Assembly (NCBI RefSeq): GCF_900113805.1 | Contig: NZ_FOQT01000001.1 | Span: forward strand, 248,001-312,000 | Direction: 5' to 3' | From: Halpernia frigidisoli | GTDB lineage: Bacteria; Bacteroidota; Bacteroidia; Flavobacteriales; Weeksellaceae | Length of the DNA stretch: 64,000 nt | Shown here: piece by piece, positions 1 through 11,100 of the stretch | Layout: each line of letters opens with the position of its first letter | Numbering within the stretch: the first letter of the stretch is position 1 | Notes under the pieces: model-generated | What the model was told of the DNA's origin: nothing | Seen by the model: only the letters and a program-made list of their open reading frames with translations | Database searches by the model: none | Position numbers and translations under genes: made by a program

Positions 1-497
1 CCAGATAAATTAGTGTAAGTTGTACGACATTATAATATTTTAATGCAAACTTAAAATTGTATTAATGACAAAAAAAGCGTTGGTAATCAACGCTTTTTTT
101 TTGTAGAAATGAAGGTGCTTTGAGTATATCTTCGTAGAACTCAATAGAGGCTTATTTTAATTAAAATCAGTTAATTATCTATTAATAAATACTTATTAAA
201 TGGAATAAATAACACCTAATCTGATTCTAGATTTTTAAAAAAGGGGCTCCGTCTAATAGCAATGAATTTTAATCTTTTTTTTTAAATTTCATAAAACGCA
301 ATATTAATAAGGGTTTAGTAACAGGTAATTTCTTTAAAAGATAAAACGAAAATTCGTTTTTGATAATTTTTAGTCAAAATTAGAGATTTTAATTTTAAAT
401 CTTCATTTATAGTAAAAAACTAAACGTAATTTTTGAAAGTTCCTGTAAATATTTAATTTTTAGAATAGAAATTGATAAAATTGTCCACTTCGTTTGT
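1..497. other. Non-coding left edge of the window
   Basis: I see no convincing gene in this stretch. It contains a strong terminator hairpin (70-102) that would serve a plus-strand gene lying left of the window. It also has a short palindrome (AAAACGAA at 343-350, TTCGTTTT at 353-360) followed by a T-rich stretch. The rest is A+T-rich sequence beyond the 3' end of the transposase gene and probably includes one end of the insertion element, whose exact border I could not fix. Confidence 0.5.
70..102 (+). terminator. Rho-independent terminator
   Basis: A perfect stem with arms at 70-82 (AAAAAAAGCGTTG) and 88-100 and loop GTAAT is followed by a T run to 102. The A-tract on the left means it could work in both directions. 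It probably ends transcription of a gene outside the window. Confidence 0.8.
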
Positions 498-1871
498 TTA
501 TGGGCATCCTTTACTACAAACAAAATTTTTATTGGTTGCAATTCGTTCTTTATTTAATTTCGCAAAGAAGATTTTAGTGTCTTTTAATTTCGGGTTTTCA
601 TAAATCTCGTCTGGTGTGTATATTTTGTGAAAATAGTGGGGCTTTACACCGTTATATTCTAAATAAGATTTATCCACATGATTTTTCAATTCAAATGAAA
701 CTACTTTATTCTGTTTCAAAAAAGTTTGTTTCAAAATTCGGTTATTTCCTTCGATCAAACTATTTGAAAAAAGCACGTCTTTTAATGCAACTTTTTTGTG
801 AATGCCTACCTTACAGTCAATAATAAATTCATGAATTGTAATATTGTTGTTTTCACTTCCGCCATCTACAATCAAATCTAATTTTTGCGTGTCAATTTTT
901 AAATCTTTTTTCTGTAAAAATTGCTCATCAATCGCACGTTTTAAACTCTTTAATCTTATCGCTCCAGAAAGTTTTTCACTCACATCCCAATCCAAAACCT
1001 TTCTCGAGAAATTGTCCATCAAAGTGTAAATGAACATCATTTTATTGTCCGTGGTTTTGTATCTCGTAACATCCATGTGCCAAATTTCATTCGGCTTTTC
1101 TGCTCTTATAGAAATTCGCTTTCGCTTTTGGTAAAATTTCTTACGCTTCAATCCGAACCCCAAAAGTTTTGCATAATGATACCAACTTTGTCTGGACATA
1201 GAAATTTTGCCGTCTTTCACGCCTTTTCCCCAAACAGAGCCGCTGCTCCAATGAAGATACTTTTTATCCGCCAATAACAATTTCATTATATGGATTTCCT
1301 TTTGGCTAATTTGTCGGCTAACTCTTTTGTAACACATCCAAATCAGAGATTCCTTACATTCATATTTCTTCATTTTTTGCCATTGCCCAAATTGATTTGA
1401 TGAGATTTTTAAAAATTTTAAAACCACACTTTTGTTTTCCGAAATCTCTATAAATTTTGCAATAAAAGGGGTTAAAATTCTATAATTGGTTTTAATGAAA
1501 TTTTGAAATTTTTTCTCACCAAAGAGATTTATAATGCTCAAGTACAGCCTGCCAAATGAAAGAAATAGTTGTCTGCTTTTTTGCAACCGCATATCTGCAA
1601 TTATTTTCAGGTCTTCTAATGTGCATTGAGCCACTTCTTCAAATTCCGTCCCGGAATAATGAGCAGTATCTTTATTTTTCCAATAAACCGAAGTACTTCT
1701 GGGTATTTTTTCTAAATACGTTTCTGGGAAAATCTGCTTTTCAATCCCCAAGGAAAAGCAAAGTTTGATGTTGGTGTGGTAGGAAGTATAGGTCTGTGGC
1801 ATATAATTTCTGTTTGATTGTACAGTAATATTATGATTAAATTTTAAAACCTTGCTTGTAAATAATTTCAA
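498..1871 (-). CDS. DDE-type transposase (rve integrase core) of an insertion sequence
   Basis: This is a putative transposase carrying an rve/DDE catalytic domain in its C-terminal half. The candidate acidic triad is D267 (in IWHMDVTRYK), D336 (in LIVDGGSEN) and E374 (in SLIEGNNRILK); the 37-residue D-E gap is close to the DD(35)E pattern. The N-terminal half is basic and helical, as expected for a DNA-binding region, and the C-terminus ends in a CSKGCP motif. The frame opens at a TTG codon; an ATG 23 codons in (complement of 1800-1802) is a reasonable alternative start. The gene is unbroken, so the element may be active. I could not identify terminal inverted repeats or a target duplication, so the IS family is left open. 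Confidence 0.85.
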   Translation of the reverse strand: MKLFTSKVLKFNHNITVQSNRNYMPQTYTSYHTNIKLCFSLGIEKQIFPETYLEKIPRSTSVYWKNKDTAHYSGTEFEEVAQCTLEDLKIIADMRLQKSRQLFLSFGRLYLSIINLFGEKKFQNFIKTNYRILTPFIAKFIEISENKSVVLKFLKISSNQFGQWQKMKKYECKESLIWMCYKRVSRQISQKEIHIMKLLLADKKYLHWSSGSVWGKGVKDGKISMSRQSWYHYAKLLGFGLKRKKFYQKRKRISIRAEKPNEIWHMDVTRYKTTDNKMMFIYTLMDNFSRKVLDWDVSEKLSGAIRLKSLKRAIDEQFLQKKDLKIDTQKLDLIVDGGSENNNITIHEFIIDCKVGIHKKVALKDVLFSNSLIEGNNRILKQTFLKQNKVVSFELKNHVDKSYLEYNGVKPHYFHKIYTPDEIYENPKLKDTKIFFAKLNKERIATNKNFVCSKGCP

Positions 1872-2144
1872 TAATTTTTATCAAAAATTATTAGTTTTTA
1901 ATTTTAATGCAAATATTACTATTATGATTTTTTTTAATTATTCGTAAAAGCATAAAATCTAGTTTCAAGGATATATCGCTAAATAAATACTATTTAGAAG
2001 TTTGGCTAATAAAATTTTTAAGACTAATCTTAGTTTTTTTGAGAATTCGATTCTTAAAACTATTGTACAATGTGTTCAAAAAAATATTATTATTGCGAAA
2101 GAAATAATAGCCACCATTTTAGCCACCCTTCAAAAAATAAAATA

Positions 2145-2166
2145 CTGCTAATCAAAAGATTAGCAG
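2145..2166 (-). terminator. Terminator-like hairpin beside a tRNA 3' fragment
   Basis: A perfect 9-bp stem, CTGCTAATC (2145-2153) and GATTAGCAG (2158-2166), has an AAAA loop. On the minus strand it is followed by a T-rich run (complement of 2131-2144). It lies just downstream, on the minus strand, of the tRNA-3'-end-like sequence, as a native tRNA terminator would. Confidence 0.6.
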
Positions 2167-2174
2167 CATTTAAA

Positions 2175-2195
2175 GTACCCGGTGCCGGATTTGAA
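2175..2195 (-). other. tRNA 3'-end fragment, possible attachment-site remnant
   Basis: Read on the minus strand, this sequence has a T-loop consensus (TTCAAAT), a T-stem 3' half (CCGGC), a 7-base acceptor strand (ACCGGGT) and a discriminator A. The 5' T-stem and the rest of the tRNA are absent and replaced by a run of T. A tRNA 3' end left without its body is the usual footprint of tyrosine-integrase insertion into a tRNA gene. No intact tRNA with the matching 5' acceptor (ACCCGGT) is present in the window. Confidence 0.4.
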
Positions 2196-2282
2196 AAAAA
2201 AAAGATCTGTAATATATAGAAAGTAGTCCGCAAATAAGACAAATCACATTTCTGTAATGCGATATATATCACTTGAACTTTA

Positions 2283-2290
2283 TATATTTG
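2283..2290 (+). promoter_or_regulatory. TAnnTTTG promoter-like box upstream of the PLD-like gene
   Basis: TATATTTG matches the Bacteroidota -7 consensus TAnnTTTG. It lies about 110 bp before the open frame that enters the PLD-like gene. In DNA this A+T-rich a chance match is quite possible. Confidence 0.3.
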
Positions 2291-2499
2291 TTACAAGCCG
2301 TGAAGGTTGAGATAGTACTAGGTTTAAATATCAAATGGTTTTAAACTCTTTCTATAATTCGATATAGAGGTTTAAATTTACTTTATCTTTCGATACTAAT
2401 TAATTATTTTCTATTTTATCTTACAGCGAAAAGAAAAACAAATTACTGAACAAAATTAATTATGAAGTTTATACACCTTTAGAGATTTCCTCCAAAATA

Positions 2500-3276
2500 A
2501 TGACTTTGATAGAAGATGCAGAGGAAGAAATCATTTTAGTTTCGCCTTATGTTTCAATTTCTGGTTGGACAAAAATGAAAAAATGCTTAGAAAGAGCAGT
2601 TAAAAGAAATGTAAAAATCACATTTTTTGCAAGGGAAAATGCAAAGCAAGATTTAAGTTTTATAAAGCAAATAGGAATAAATCTAATTCTTGTAATGGAT
2701 TTGCACGCAAAATTATATTTGAATGAGAATTGCGGCATCATAACCTCTCAAAATATAAGTCAATATTCAGATACTAATTCAATTGACATAGGTTATGTGA
2801 CTGAAAATATTAGTGAAAGGAAGGAATTGATAGATTTCATAAAGAAGTATGTGGGAAGTATTGATCCTGAAAAAAAAGATTCGATTGCTGAAAAAATCGC
2901 GCAAAAAGATATTGTGGAGAAAATTGAATTAGGTGAAATCGAAGTAGAATACCTCTATAATCGCTTACGTACAAAATATCCTTATTGCAAATTTAAAAAA
3001 ACTTCAACATACGTTTTTTGCGGTGATATTTTAAGTTTTGCAGATGTTATGATAGATAATGAATTAACAATTAAATTTAGAAATAGTTCAATGAATTTTG
3101 AGAAAACACTAAGTAAATTCGAAACATTTAATTTTAAAAATTATTCTTTAGAAAGACTTTCAACGCACAAAACATTTTACTATATAACATTCATTCCGGA
3201 TAATAAATCAGATTTTAAGAAAATTGTCGAGGATATTTTGGAGATAATTAGATTAATTTTAAAAAGTGATATTTGA
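2500..3276 (+). CDS. Phospholipase D-like (HKD) nuclease-family protein, 5' end probably lost
   Basis: Residues 1-120 resemble the single-HKD PLD nuclease fold: a hydrophobic strand (IILVSPYVSIS), then H69-x-K71 in DLHAKLYLN and S83-x-N85 in ITSQN. Single-HKD proteins act as dimers and usually cut DNA or phospholipid bonds; the substrate here is unknown. The C-terminal half (about 125-258) is not recognised. The frame is open for 32 codons upstream of this ATG (from 2404) and reads like protein (for example NKLLNKINYEVYTPLEISSK), but contains no ATG. The original start was therefore probably removed by rearrangement, or a rare start codon is used. Being next to a DUF262-HNH gene and a STAND NTPase suggests a defence role, which is inference only. 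Confidence 0.7.
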   Translation: MTLIEDAEEEIILVSPYVSISGWTKMKKCLERAVKRNVKITFFARENAKQDLSFIKQIGINLILVMDLHAKLYLNENCGIITSQNISQYSDTNSIDIGYVTENISERKELIDFIKKYVGSIDPEKKDSIAEKIAQKDIVEKIELGEIEVEYLYNRLRTKYPYCKFKKTSTYVFCGDILSFADVMIDNELTIKFRNSSMNFEKTLSKFETFNFKNYSLERLSTHKTFYYITFIPDNKSDFKKIVEDILEIIRLILKSDI

Positions 3277-3395
3277 AGAAACTTTAGAAATTAAAATATT
3301 CCAATATTTTATTCCCCCAATTTTTTTTGCAGTATGTAAGACAAAAAGAAATAAAACTATTAATTAGATAAGTTTAAAAAACAAAAAATAATAAA

Positions 3396-4796
3396 ATGCC
3401 ATTTAATCCCAAAACTGAATACACAATAGTTCCAACTGAAATAAGCATAAAAGATTTCTTTGAATATAAAGAAGATTATGTTACAAGACCATCATATCAA
3501 AGAAAAGCGGTGTGGAACAAGAAAAAAAAATTAAGCCTTGATTGATAGCCTTTTTAGAAGATATTATATTCCCAAGTTGGTAATAAGAGAAGTACGTAAA
3601 AATGAATCAACTACAGTAAGTGAAATTGTTGATGGTCAACAAATAATAACCACTGTGCAAGACTTCTTTGACAATAAATATTCGCTGCCAAAGAGTTTAG
3701 CCGATTTAGGAGATAATTTGGCAGGGAAGTTTTATAAAGATTTGGATACAGACATTAAAAAAAAATTTATTGACAAAGCATTAAAATTTCAAGCGGATAA
3801 AATTCAAAACATTGAAATACCGGATAACGTTGAGCATCAGATAATAGCAACAGATATTTTTTGGAGACTTCAACAAGGAGAATCTTTAAACTATATGGAA
3901 ATTGCACATGCCCAAATATCAAGTTTAAGTAGAAATTTTATCGTAAAATATTCAGATGATTTGACTTTTGATTATGATGAATATAAACCAATAGACGAAA
4001 ATCCAGACAAGTTGCCATTTTTCAAATTATTAGATGTTGATAATGATAGAATGAAACATTTACAATTTTTAGCCAGGTTCCTACTGATTGAAAATGAAGG
4101 TGGTTATGCAGATTTAAGTGATAAGAAAATAACAGAATTTATCAATGAACATAAAAATATAAAGGGAATTGGAGACTATTCTTTCGAAGATACCAAAATA
4201 GCAATTGCTGTAAGGAAAAATCTAAGTACATTCTATAATATTTTTAAGAATGATTTTATGATAGATGAAAATAATGGTATAAAAGAATTTTCTACGGAGT
4301 ATTTCATTATTTCAATATATATGCTGATACGCCATTTAAGAATGTTTTATGTTTTAGATGAAAAAAACTCAAGAACGAGTTAAAGATTTTTGTTTATTAT
4401 TTTTAAGAGAGATGGAAAACTTATGATGAAGGCACAGATATGGATTTGCTAACTTTTAGTAATAGAAGACAACAGGGGGAAACGGATTTAGAATCAAGAG
4501 ATATAATTTTACGCCAAATATTTTTCAAGTATTTTTCAGATAATAAGTTTGAACTAATAGAAAATGATACTAGTAGAGCTTTTTCAGAATTACAAAGAAT
4601 ATTGATTTACAGAAAAGGCAAAGGACTTTGTCAGCAATGTCTGAGAGATGGACTTTCAGAAAAAGAAGCATCAGTAAGTTGGTCTAAATATCAAGCAGAC
4701 CATGTTTCACCACATTCAAAAGGTGGAAAAACTGAAATCGAAAATGGAGAGTTGTTATGTTCTCATCATAATTTGTCTAAAGGAGCGAAAGTTTAA
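3396..4796 (+). pseudogene. DUF262 (GmrSD/ParB-like) + HNH endonuclease gene broken by three frameshifts
   Basis: The reading starts at ATG 3396 (MPFNPKTEYTIVPTEISIKD), enters a DUF262 N-terminal domain (RPSYQRKAVW), and must shift frame near 3536-3540 to continue as SLIDSLFRRYYIPKLVIREV. It shifts again in the A7 run at 4361-4367 (DEK-TQERVKDF) and near 4407-4412 (LRE-WKTYDEGTD). It ends in an HNH domain with CQQC, DH, PHSKGG and HHN motifs. Intact relatives are DUF262/HNH proteins of the GmrSD-like type, several of which restrict modified or phage DNA. Besides the frameshifts, the conserved DGQQR motif reads DGQQI (ATA at 3643-3645), losing the arginine. All three shifts correct by removing one base, so either this is a decayed gene or the assembly has small insertions. 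The pieces 3538-4383 and 4440-4796 are open separately. Confidence 0.8.
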
Positions 4797-4825
4797 TTTG
4801 TAATTACTATCAATACTAATTAATT

Positions 4826-5104
4826 ATGAAAAAAAAATATACAAAACAAGAATTTGAAAATCTAGATTTTGACAACAAATGTGCAATATTTGAAACCGTA
4901 CTTACAGACGATTATTTTAGTGGGCAAGAAAAAATAAACTTCTATTTTGATGGTGATATAAATATTAAAGTTTTATCACCAACACCAAAAGAAGAACAAG
5001 AAAGGGAGGATAGAGAATTTAAAGTACTATTGGATAAACTTACTATCAAACTTTTTAGAAGTAATGAGTGGATTGAATTAGATATTGATGAAATTCTAAA
5101 ATAA
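4826..5104 (+). CDS. Small hypothetical protein upstream of the STAND NTPase
   Basis: This 92-residue charged protein has no signal peptide or membrane segment and no domain I recognise. It begins MKKKYTKQEFENLDFDNKC and has an acidic middle (PKEEQEREDREFK). It sits 26 bp upstream of the giant STAND gene on the same strand and 29 bp after the broken DUF262-HNH gene, so it is probably co-transcribed with the STAND gene. Composition matches the island rather than the flanking housekeeping genes. A partner or regulator of the STAND protein is possible, but nothing in the sequence proves it. Confidence 0.6.
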   Translation: MKKKYTKQEFENLDFDNKCAIFETVLTDDYFSGQEKINFYFDGDINIKVLSPTPKEEQEREDREFKVLLDKLTIKLFRSNEWIELDIDEILK

Positions 5105-5130
5105 ATTTTTTAATAAAAACTTCTACTTAA

Positions 5131-8100
5131 ATGAAACAACTCGGAGAAATATCTGCAATCGTTGGTTACAATAAACAATTTGAGGTTTGTGCCATTGAAA
5201 TATATGAAGAATTATTAAACAATAATCTCGAATGGATAGAATTTGCAAGTGCAACTGCAGGTAAAATTGATGATGTACTAATAGGATGCAAAGATTACAT
5301 CAAGGCATTTCAAGTTAAAGATGTAAGTTCAAATCTAACGTATAGTAATTTAACAACACCCAAAAAAAATGCGGGCAAAAGCATTATTGAAGGATGTTTT
5401 GAAGGATGGAAAAATTTAAAAGGAGAATATTCGGAAGTTATTTTGGCAAAATACATATCTAACGAAAAAGCATCTACTAAGGATAAAATTGATTTATACA
5501 AAGGAGATATAAAACCTTCATTTTCTAATTTTTTAGATTGTTTTTGGAACTATTTAAAAAGTTATCCATTGGACACTTTGGAGGAAAATTGGATACCTGT
5601 GTTTAATAATTTAAAAGATATGTGCCATGCGGAAGATGAAGAATTTATTCATTTTATAAAATCTTTCACATTTGTAACAGACAATGAGTATAATGTTCAA
5701 GAAAAGATATATGATTATAATTCTTTTCAGCGAGAAAAAGATATTGATAAAATTTCAAAAAATATTTTCAAACTCATTGGCACTAAAGGAAATAAAAAAT
5801 ATAATAAAAGAGAATTACTTTCTGAATTCAATTTGTTAGAAAGATATGAAACTTATTTTCAACATTCTTTTTTTGTAGATGAGGAACATTATCAACCAAT
5901 AACCGAAACACTTCGAGAATTAAATGATGTTATTGATAAAAATACAAAGGGATATATAGCAATCATTGGTAACGCTGGTTCAGGTAAATCTACATTATTG
6001 ACAAAATGGATAGATGTTGATAGGGATAGAGTTTTAAAATACTATGCTTATGTTAATAGCGAAATGGATTACGACTTTGGATATAGAGGGGAGGCAAAAA
6101 TATTTCTCAAAGATTTACTAATTCAAATAAGAGAAAACTCTTTTTCCATCCAAAAGGAATTGCCTGCAGAAAATTTAGAAGAACTTCAAAAACAACTGTC
6201 TAATGAATTGAAAAATTTACAGAATGATGGAAAGAAAACATATATCATAGTTGATGGATTAGACCATATTGAAAGAGAACAGAACGTTACTAAAAGTTTG
6301 CTTGAAATACTTCCAAATCCTGAAAATATTCCTGACAATGTATATTTTATTCTTGGTAGTAGAACTATAGTTAATTTAGATAATCTACCGGATAAAATTA
6401 AACTTTCACTGAAAAACAATAATTCAATTGTATTTATTAAGCCATTAACTATTCAGCAAATTAAAAACATTACAGATTCCTATGACATAGAATTAGAAGA
6501 ATATCAATTAACTGAACTAAAAGATAATACTCTAGGACACCCATTATTTTTAAGATATACAATTGAAGAATTAATTAAAATTCCAGTAGAAAAATATGAG
6601 GAGTTTATTTCGCAAAAAAGTTTTTCTGGAGATATCTATGATGAATATAATATTTTTTGGAATAAATATAATTTAGAAGAAAAATTTACTGATATTTTAG
6701 GAATCATTTCAAGATTTAGATATTCTTACATTGATATAAATTTATTACCCTTATTTCAAAATGATAAAAGTGTTTTACAAAAAATAAAAAACTTATCAGA
6801 ACATTATTTTTATAAAAATGGAAATATTTGGCAATTTTTCCATAATAGTTTTAAAGAATTTTTAAAAGAAAAAACTTCGGAAAATTTCCTGCTAGAAGAA
6901 TATGATGAAAAAATAAACATAGACTTTCACAAAAAAATATATGAAGTAACAAAAAATATAAACTCTGATTACAAGTATAATATACTGTTTCATCTTTACC
7001 ATGCAAAGGATTATCAATTACTTGTTGAAAGTTCAAATCAATCTTTTTTTAGAGAACAATGGTTTGAGTTTAGAAACTACAAGAAAATTTTGGAAGACAT
7101 AAAACTTTCTGCTGAATCAAGTTATTTTGTAAATGATACAGTAGCATTAATGGATTATTTTCTTTCTTATTCTGAAATTAGCCAGCGAGGAAACAACTTT
7201 CATATTAGTAATTATTACTCAATTTTTCTCAAAGTTGGAAAAATAGATATTGCAAATTCTTTCATATTTAATAATTTTGAATTGCTTGTTTCCAAAACTA
7301 AAGCGCTTGATTATGCAATTGAGTTATTTAAAGTTGGAAATATTGAGTTATCCCAATACTTGCTTAAAAAAGCAGAACCAGATTACATTTTAAATATATC
7401 TAAAAGGGTTTCACCAAATCGTAATGACAGAAATGAATTAACTGACACAGATGAAGTTGAGTTGGTTGTAAAATGGGCAGTACTTTCTTGTATATATTTT
7501 CCCATAGATGAAATTTTGGATAGAATAAAGGTAATCCAAGTTGAAGTAGAAGAATATGGTAGAAAGGAGAGAAGAAATATTGTACACGAAACTTTAGACC
7601 AGTTAAAAAATTTAATTTTTGAAATTGGAGATAAACAAAAATTGAAAGAACTAAATCAGTCATTGGAAAGAATTACTGATTTAGATATGTTTTATTTCTA
7701 CTATGATGTTGTTTTTGAACTAGAGCCAGAAGAGGAGTTATATCAAACTAGTTTGAGTAAATTAATAAACTGGGATGAAACACAAAACAATTCTAAAAAT
7801 AGAAGATTATCAATAATAGAGGCAATAATTAATAAGGATATTGCAAAAAGTTTAGAATATTTTAATAAACTTATAACTCCTTTAGAAATAATTGCAGATA
7901 AAGTAAATACTGAATATTTATCAAGAGATTATTTGTTATATATCTATGATTACTCTAGACTTTATTATATTGGAACTAAAGAATTTTCGGTTGAGTCGAA
8001 AGTTTTAATACCAAAAAATGAAAAGTCAATAGTATCGTCATTTTACAATGAGTTTGCTGAATTAGGAAAATGTTATGCTTATTTATATTATGATAATCCA

Positions 8101-11100
8101 GATGCATCGAAAGGATTTATTTTTCGTATAAATCAGATTCTTGGATATTTTCATCATCAAATAACAGATTACGAATACGAATATACAATACAAGAAAATA
8201 AAGTTAATCTTGTAAGTTTAATTATAAGAAATAGTGAATGGATTTCGCAAAATTTTTTACAAGATATTTTAGAACTAGTTTCAAACGAATGGGCAAATAA
8301 TAATAAATTTTGGAAAGATGATGAGAAGCAAAAGATAATTGATGTTGTGATTGACTTTGACACAGAAAATATTTGGTGCGTAAATGAATTAAATAAAATT
8401 GATGATTATATTTTTGATAGCGTTGATAATTATGCACAAATAGAAAATGGTGTTAAGCAAATAGAATTGTGGAGTAAATTAGAGATGATAAATGAGGCTT
8501 ATAAAATTCTAGAACAATTAATGGAAGTTTCATTTAGTATCAAATATGAGAAGGATTATCAGTTGGATTATTTGTTAAATTGGAATTTAAAGAATGAAAT
8601 GATTGAAATTCAAGAAATTGGATTTATAATAAAATCTTTAAAATCAATAAGTTATAGTACTAATTATGCAAATAAAACACCCGCTGAAGAAATTTTAAAA
8701 TCTTTATGTAGTTTTGGAAATGGTTTTGAAGTTTTTAAGTATTTGTTGTTTGAAGGGCAGGTTAATTTTGGAACTTCTTTAAATATTTCACTTAACTACT
8801 TACTAAACAAACTACCAAGTCAAAAAACTTTAATTGTAAAAATTTTCTCTAGAATTATTTTAAATTTTGATGATGGAAATTCTGCAACTTCAGATTTTAT
8901 TAAAACAATGTTTAATAATGAAATAGATGAAAACATTGTTAAAACTTTAATTAATGAAATTAAAATTTATTCTATAGTTGAAAAAAGAACTGACTATTTA
9001 ATTGAATTAAAGAAATATTGTAATGATAGGAATATGCCTTTAGAAAATCTTGAATTAGATTATAGTGAAAAAGCAAAAGATAGATATTCTTCTAATGATG
9101 ATTATCAAAATTTAAAACTTAAAGATGGAAGATCATTACAAAAAAGTGAGGTTTCCGACATTGCAATTTCTTTTGATGAACTAATTAACTTAATGGAAAA
9201 TGAAAATTCTAACAGTTATTTTAAATGGTCTGAAATTTTAAATGGTGTTTTACCAGTTCTTACATTACAGCAGATTGAAATAATAATAGAGAAAAAATCT
9301 TTTGATAGTGTTGAATTAACTTCAATAGCCCAAGGAATTTATAATCATTTTGGGGATAAAATATATGTTAAAAGTTTAATTCAAAAGGCATTAGACAAAT
9401 CAAAAACTTCAGGATGGCAAGTTTATTATGATGGAGGTAGTATAATTAAACCTTTAGAATTACTAAAAATAGTTGATGATTCAGAAGCACATATTGCATT
9501 CAAAAAATTTGCAGAAAATATAGAATTTGTGAATTTTGGAAATGGGTTTTCAAATAATATAGATGATATTTTCAAAATTTTTGATAATGATTTTACTTAT
9601 AATAAATACCATCCTGTTATAAGTGAGTATCTAAAAGAACTTTTAAAAAATAGTTATCGTAATACTGACATTCCTGATCTTGAAGGAAATTTGGAACCTG
9701 AAGATTTCCTTTTAAAAACTATTCAGTTTTTATTCGAGTTCCCTTCCTATTTTGATGAAATATTAATTGAGATATTAGCAGAAGAATTAGTACAAATTAA
9801 ATCAATTGTCACACAAATACTTGCCTTTTTAAACAAAAGTAAAATGGAGTGGCAATATATAAGTTTATTAGCGACAATTAGTTTAGTGGATGTGGAATTT
9901 ACCCGAAATTATCAAAACGGCATACTTAATATTTACAATCATCCAAGATTTGATTTACATTTAATTGCAGAAAGGATTTTAGATAGGCTTAATTTTGATT
10001 ATGCTAGTCTAAATAGGCCAAATACCTTAAAAATTCCTCTAACCTATACCATAGAACTTAATTATAAACCAGAATTGGTAATCTCCGATAAGATTAGAAT
10101 GAAAAGGCTTGACCAAACAGGATATTTAAGAAATACCAATGATCCATTGGAATACTGTCATCTATATCTTAATGAAATCAGTAAGATATCTAGAGAATCA
10201 GGGTTTGAAAAAGTTAATATTGCATATAGAATAATGAATTTGGGTAATTCAAATTTTACTCAACCTTCTTGGTATAGGGGATTATCTGAAAAAGAAATAA
10301 GAGATATTTATGAATATAAATTTGATCTAAAAATTTCTTACAAAAGACCACAATATCAAAAAGTTTGGTGTGGTCTAATGATGGTTTTAAAGGAATTACT
10401 AGACCTTGAAATAATTAGTTACGAGTTAGCATTCGTAATAGGAGATAATTTTGATGAAAGTATTTCTCAAATTCAAGTTCAACCAAAACCACTATTTATA
10501 CCATCTATATTAAAAAAAGATGATTATGCACCTTATGCAGAAGTAGGATGGGTAGATAAACTTGATAATGAATACTTAACTAAAAATACAATATTTAATG
10601 TTTCTGAAAATTTATTTATCCTGGAAGAAAACACTTTTATTGAAGGACAGGGTGATGGTCTAACATTAGAAAGAAGACAAGCCTTTGTTGATTTTAATGA
10701 ATTTAAGAATAATTTGCAATATACCTTGATTTTTAATTCTTCAAATAAACGCCACATATTAGATTACGAATCGATACAAATTCAATCACTTTGTTTTTTT
10801 AATTGGTCATGGTATTCCTTTAATAAAAAAATAAACTGGTTAGCATTTAACCCAATGATTGCTCACGATTTGGGTCTTAAATTAAGTGCTACTGGAAATT
10901 TTAGATGGTTGGACGAGAATGGAATAACTGTTATTGAATCTATATTTTGGAAAAGTAATGATTTATCAAATAAAAGTAGAAATCTACATTCTGAATCTGG
11001 ATACGGATGGTATGTTACGATTACAAATGACGGTATAAGCCGATTAAAAAATATTGGTATAAATACTCTTTACCAACACACGAAAATTTTTAGAACTATG

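Larger units (their letters stand above)
1872..2499. other. Long intergenic stretch between the transposase and the PLD-like gene
   Basis: No complete gene is visible. The stretch holds a terminator-like hairpin (2145-2166), a sequence resembling the 3' end of a tRNA (2175-2195), two AGCCACC boxes 11 bp apart near 2109-2126, a TATATTTG promoter-like box (2283-2290), and an open coding-like frame from 2404 leading into the PLD-like gene. It looks like a recombination scar rather than an ordinary spacer. Confidence 0.5.

Noticed and set aside
300-2060. Terminal inverted repeats of the insertion element
   Set aside because: Only short A/T-rich matches (such as AAAAAACTAA near 415 and its complement near 2030) were found; these are expected by chance here.
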